Source of the DNA: CAG-791 sp963605745
GTDB taxonomy: Bacteria > Bacillota > Clostridia > Lachnospirales > Lachnospiraceae
Length of the DNA stretch: 23,194 nt
Assembly: GCA_963605745.1 (NCBI GenBank)
Contig: CAVCWT010000037.1
Coordinates: 1 to 23,194 of the forward strand
Direction of reading: 5' to 3'
Shown: piece after piece, positions 20,858-23,194 of the stretch
Numbering within the stretch: the stretch's first letter is position 1
How the letters are laid out: the number at the start of each line of letters is the position of its first letter
Translations under genes and position numbers: made by a program
The notes under the pieces: generated by a model
The model's database searches: none
Told to the model about the DNA's origin: nothing
Seen by the model: only the letters and a program-made list of their open reading frames with translations

Positions 20858-22084
20858 ATGTCAGAACTGCAGTTACATCAAAAGTTGGAACGCAAGATTC
20901 CGGTAGCTCCGCTGGAGCTCGTTGTTTTACCTTCTGCAGAGGCCCTTGGGGCATCGGTGAATGAACATCTGGCTAACTTTCGCCGGCAGTATGACAGTGT
21001 AGCGAAGGGCGATACTGCTTTTGAAGGGTATGTAAGGGACGACTACAGATTGCAGGCAGAATGCGTCCGTTTCGGCACCGGCGAGGGCAAGGGTGTGATT
21101 TCGGATTCCTGCCGCGGCAAGGATATCTTTATTCTGACGGATGTGACGAATTATTCCCTGACGTACAAGATGAACGGCTTTGTCAACCACATGTCGCCGG
21201 ACGATCATTTCCAGGATCTCAAGCGCATCATTGCAGCCATCAATGGCAAGGCTACTCGTATTTCGGTCATCATGCCGTTCCTTTATGAAGGACGCCAGCA
21301 CAACCGTTCCGGACGGGAATCGCTGGATGCAGCGAATATGTTCCGCGAACTGGTAGATCTGGGCGTGAAGAATTTTATTACCTTTGATGCGCACGATCCC
21401 CGGATTCAGAATGTGGCGCCGCTGGCAAATTTTGACAACTTTATTTCGCCCTATCAGTTCCTTCGGGCGATTATTCATACCTATCCGGATGTCATTCTGG
21501 ACAAGGATCATTTCATCATGATCTCTCCGGATGAGGGCGCACTGGATCGTGCGGTGTATTTTGCCGGAGTCCTGGGTGTTGATACCGGAATGTTCTACAA
21601 GAGAAGAGATTATTCCAAGATTGTGAATGGCAAGAATCCGATTGTAGCTCACGAGTTCCTGGGCAGCGATCTGGCGGGAAAGGATGTCATCGTCATGGAT
21701 GATATGATCTCTTCCGGCGGCAGCATCCTGGATACGGCAAAACAGCTGAAAGCCATGCATGCAGGGCGCGTGTTCCTGTGCACCACCTTCGGACTGTTCA
21801 CAGATGGTCTGGATGCCTTTGATGCAGCCTATGAGCACGGTGATTTTGATCTCGTTGTTACCTCCAATCTGACCTATCAGCCTCCGCAGCTGGCAGACAG
21901 AGAGTGGTTTGCATCGGCCGATATGGGCAAATATCTGGCGAACATCATCGATTTCTTTAATCATGATGCATCGATTTCGGATATGACGACCCCAACCTCC
22001 AAGATTCACGAGCTCCTGGCTAAATTTAACAAGAACGAACAAACCGAGTTCGAAAAGATGGAACTGGAGAGCACCGAGTTCTGA
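20858..22084 (+). CDS. Divergent long ribose-phosphate pyrophosphokinase (PRPP synthetase) family protein
   Basis: Likely makes PRPP from ribose 5-phosphate and ATP, or a related reaction. 408 residues, against about 315 for classic Prs. Prs landmarks are recognisable but altered: RGKDIFIL (87-94), MPFLYEGRQHNR (139-150) in place of PYFGYARQDRK, FDAHDPRIQNV (176-186) where classic Prs has DLHAGQIQGFF, SPDEGALDRA (223-232), the KRR catalytic-lysine region (248-250), and the PRPP loop VIVMDDMISSGGSI (277-290). An insertion of about 20 residues (TNYSLTYKMNGFVNHMSPDD) and an extra acidic C-terminus (about 370-408) explain the length. Two ATG codons exist, 20852 and 20858; AGGAG (20846-20850) is correctly spaced only for 20858. 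A regulatory or second Prs is possible; I leave the symbol blank for that reason. Confidence 0.85.
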   Translation: MSELQLHQKLERKIPVAPLELVVLPSAEALGASVNEHLANFRRQYDSVAKGDTAFEGYVRDDYRLQAECVRFGTGEGKGVISDSCRGKDIFILTDVTNYSLTYKMNGFVNHMSPDDHFQDLKRIIAAINGKATRISVIMPFLYEGRQHNRSGRESLDAANMFRELVDLGVKNFITFDAHDPRIQNVAPLANFDNFISPYQFLRAIIHTYPDVILDKDHFIMISPDEGALDRAVYFAGVLGVDTGMFYKRRDYSKIVNGKNPIVAHEFLGSDLAGKDVIVMDDMISSGGSILDTAKQLKAMHAGRVFLCTTFGLFTDGLDAFDAAYEHGDFDLVVTSNLTYQPPQLADREWFASADMGKYLANIIDFFNHDASISDMTTPTSKIHELLAKFNKNEQTEFEKMELESTEF

Positions 22085-22096
22085 GAAATTTGAGAG

Positions 22097-22135
22097 GGTG
22101 GTAAGGCTACCATGCCTGCTCACGCAGGCACCACC
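22097..22135 (+). promoter_or_regulatory. Stem-loop after the prs-like gene
   Basis: TGCCTGC (22113-22119) pairs with GCAGGCA (22124-22130) around loop TCAC, and GGTGGT (22097-22102) can pair with ACCACC (22130-22135). No T-run follows, so it may protect the mRNA 3' region ahead of the true terminator at 22231. No gene is seen between 22085 and 22356. Confidence 0.4.
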
Positions 22136-22230
22136 ATAAATAAAAATCAGCTGCTGCGTGTTTGTGCAAGAGAGCTCACATTCGCGTAGACGCTGTCCGG
22201 GATTTTTACAGTAGATATTATATCTGCAAG

Positions 22231-22274
22231 AAAAAGCGGCGCATGGTTTGTAAAAACCATGCGCCGCTTTTTTT
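22231..22274. terminator. Strong bidirectional terminator between convergent genes
   Basis: A 19-bp perfect stem (22231-22249 with 22254-22272), loop GTAA, with a GC-rich core (GCGGCGCATGG) and T-runs on both strands (TTTTTTT on +, TTTTTC on -). It can end both the prs-like (+) and the kinase-like (-) transcripts. Confidence 0.95.
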
Positions 22275-22285
22275 GGCAGATTACA

Positions 22286-22325
22286 GCCCACACGCCAGGA
22301 TCCGCTGATCGGCTGATGTGTGGGC
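22286..22325 (-). promoter_or_regulatory. Second 3' stem-loop for the minus-strand gene
   Basis: GCCCACAC (22286-22293) pairs with GTGTGGGC (22318-22325), with inner GATC/GATC and GCC/GGC pairings. It lies between the minus-strand stop codon and the shared terminator. Confidence 0.45.
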
Positions 22326-22356
22326 AGTAATAACAATTGCTATGCACCGCACCCCA

Positions 22357-23019
22357 TCATGCATGCCGAGGAGAGATTTTCTGATTCTTGACGAGATCCA
22401 CGATGAGGTCAGCACAATTCTGATATCCCAGAACACCGGTGTCCAGAATCAGATCGTAGTCATGGTAGTTCCCGAGGTCGTGATTCGTATAGGTCTTATA
22501 GTAGGTCTCACGGCGCTCCACAAGGTTCTGGACGTATTTCTTGAGATCGTCGATCTGCTCGCCCTCCGTGAGCTCTTTGGCACGGGCAAGCTGATGCTCA
22601 ACATCTGTGTGCAGGAAGATGTCAAAGCTCGGAATGCCGGCATCGCGCAGGATCAGGTTGGCACAGCGGCCGATGATGATGCAGTCGCTCTGTGCGAGAT
22701 TGAGGATCGTCTGCACCTGCGCCTTGAAGATGGCATCGTGGGAGCTGGTGTAGGCGGTCACATTGTTCAGAATACTGTCAAGGAACTTGCTGGTGTGGCT
22801 GAGCTCCTCACCCTCACGCTCGATGTCCTCGAGCGCATAGCCGCTCTGCTCAGCGGTGGCTTTCATAAAATCCTTGTCGTAATACGGAATATCCAGCTGT
22901 TCGGAGACAGCCTTGGCAATACTGCGGCCGCCGGCGCCGTACTCGCGGCTGATGGTGATAATCGGATATCTTCTGGAGCCGGCGGCAGAATTGCCGGCAA
23001 AGTTACTCTGTTCTGACAT
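22357..23019 (-). CDS. Cytidylate kinase-like family protein
   Basis: A 220-residue P-loop NTPase of the cytidylate kinase-like type found widely in Clostridia, usually next to unrelated genes; its substrate is not established. After a short polar N-terminus, the core begins PIITISREYGAGGRSIAKAV (19-38). The phosphate-binding loop reads GAGGRS instead of GxxGxGKS, as in this family. Further conserved parts are LDIPYYDKDFM, DCIIIGRCANLIL (a nucleoside-binding-like segment), FDIFLHTD and RRETYYKTYTNHDLGNYHDYDLILDTG. On the minus strand, GAGGGGGA precedes the ATG at 23019-23017 by about 8 bases. It is the only minus-strand gene and converges on the prs-like gene. Confidence 0.9.
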   Translation of the reverse strand: MSEQSNFAGNSAAGSRRYPIITISREYGAGGRSIAKAVSEQLDIPYYDKDFMKATAEQSGYALEDIEREGEELSHTSKFLDSILNNVTAYTSSHDAIFKAQVQTILNLAQSDCIIIGRCANLILRDAGIPSFDIFLHTDVEHQLARAKELTEGEQIDDLKKYVQNLVERRETYYKTYTNHDLGNYHDYDLILDTGVLGYQNCADLIVDLVKNQKISPRHA

Positions 23020-23072
23020 GTAGGAATCCCCCTCACAGTATGAATGGTGTGATGAAACTACGATTCGTTACC

Positions 23073-23112
23073 GTTCACACATCCACCACAGGCCTGTGGT
23101 GAATGTGTGAAC
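23073..23112. repeat. 40-nt palindrome in the leader of the kinase-like gene
   Basis: The 20-base halves 23073-23092 and 23093-23112 are inverted copies with one mismatch (C/A at the 11th position), centred on AGGCCT with no spacer. The outer parts are GTTCACACAT and ATGTGTGAAC. It lies about 54 bases upstream of the start codon and just downstream of the likely promoter, so it may be an operator or a leader hairpin. Confidence 0.85.
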
Positions 23113-23134
23113 AGCAACCATAATTTTACCCTTT

Positions 23135-23164
23135 TTAATAAGATTCTTCTACAGGGATTTTCAA
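23135..23164 (-). promoter_or_regulatory. Likely promoter of the minus-strand kinase-like gene
   Basis: On the minus strand, TTGAAA (23164-23159) is followed, after 17 or 18 bp, by TTATTA or TATTAA (23141-23135). The start would be near 23128, upstream of the palindrome. Confidence 0.5.
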
Positions 23165-23186
23165 GCGGTGGAAAATCTGGTAGAAT
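23158..23186 (+). promoter_or_regulatory. Possible divergent promoter for a gene beyond the window
   Basis: TTTTCA (23158-23163) and TAGAAT (23181-23186) are 17 bp apart on the + strand. The -35 overlaps the minus-strand -35 box. The gene it would serve is outside the window. Confidence 0.3.
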
Positions 23187-23194
23187 CGGTATCA

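Noticed and set aside
20927..22336. 469-residue antisense open frame opposite the prs-like gene
   Set aside because: It mirrors a well-supported coding gene, crosses the terminator region and shows no known motif.
22318..23016. 232-residue plus-strand open frame opposite the kinase-like gene
   Set aside because: The minus strand encodes a recognisable kinase-like protein with a good ribosome site; the plus frame is its shadow.
1..23194. Mobile element, prophage, CRISPR array, tRNA or rRNA, or defence system
   Set aside because: No transposase, integrase, spaced direct-repeat array or RNA gene signature was recognised on either strand.

Overview
The window looks like a chromosomal housekeeping region of a low-to-moderate-GC Gram-positive anaerobe of the class Clostridia, most likely Lachnospiraceae or a close relative. 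The reasons are the gene order (sigH-like factor, pta-ackA, rpmF-plsX-acpP-rnc-smc-ftsY, ylxM-ffh-rpsP-khpA-rimM-trmD-rplS, lepB-rbgA-lepB, rnhB-yraN), strong AGGAGG-type ribosome sites, TTGACA/TATAAT promoters and a CcpA-type cre site. The genus cannot be fixed from sequence alone. All genes are on the + strand except the last one.

Left part (1-3600): a SigH-like sigma factor starts in an ATGA overlap with a possible upstream frame cut by the window edge. Next come phosphotransacetylase and acetate kinase (acetyl-CoA to acetate with ATP gain), with a perfect cre match on the pta promoter and a two-part hairpin between the genes. Ribosomal protein L32 follows with its own near-consensus promoter and an intrinsic terminator.

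Middle part (3600-11912): plsX and acpP (phospholipid and fatty acid synthesis), rnc (RNase III), smc (chromosome condensation) and ftsY (SRP receptor) read as one likely transcription unit. It ends in a membrane-anchored protein with a GH25-like domain that lacks the catalytic DxE pair.

Right-middle part (11913-16700): a promoter embedded in a 23-bp-arm inverted repeat drives ylxM-ffh (SRP). Then come rpsP-khpA-rimM-trmD (30S assembly and tRNA G37 methylation) and rplS with its own promoter, structured leader and terminator.

Right part (16760-23194): two different type I signal peptidases flank the 50S-assembly GTPase rbgA, which carries an unusual acidic repeat insertion. rnhB and yraN follow, then a divergent, long PRPP synthetase-like gene. 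That gene converges, across a strong bidirectional terminator, on a minus-strand cytidylate-kinase-like gene with a 40-nt palindrome in its leader.

No mobile element, CRISPR array, tRNA, rRNA, phage or defence system is visible, and I do not see a clearly new multi-gene system. The interesting material is in protein extensions or degenerations (FtsY tail, GH25-like protein, RbgA insert, long Prs) and in structured or repeated intergenic DNA.
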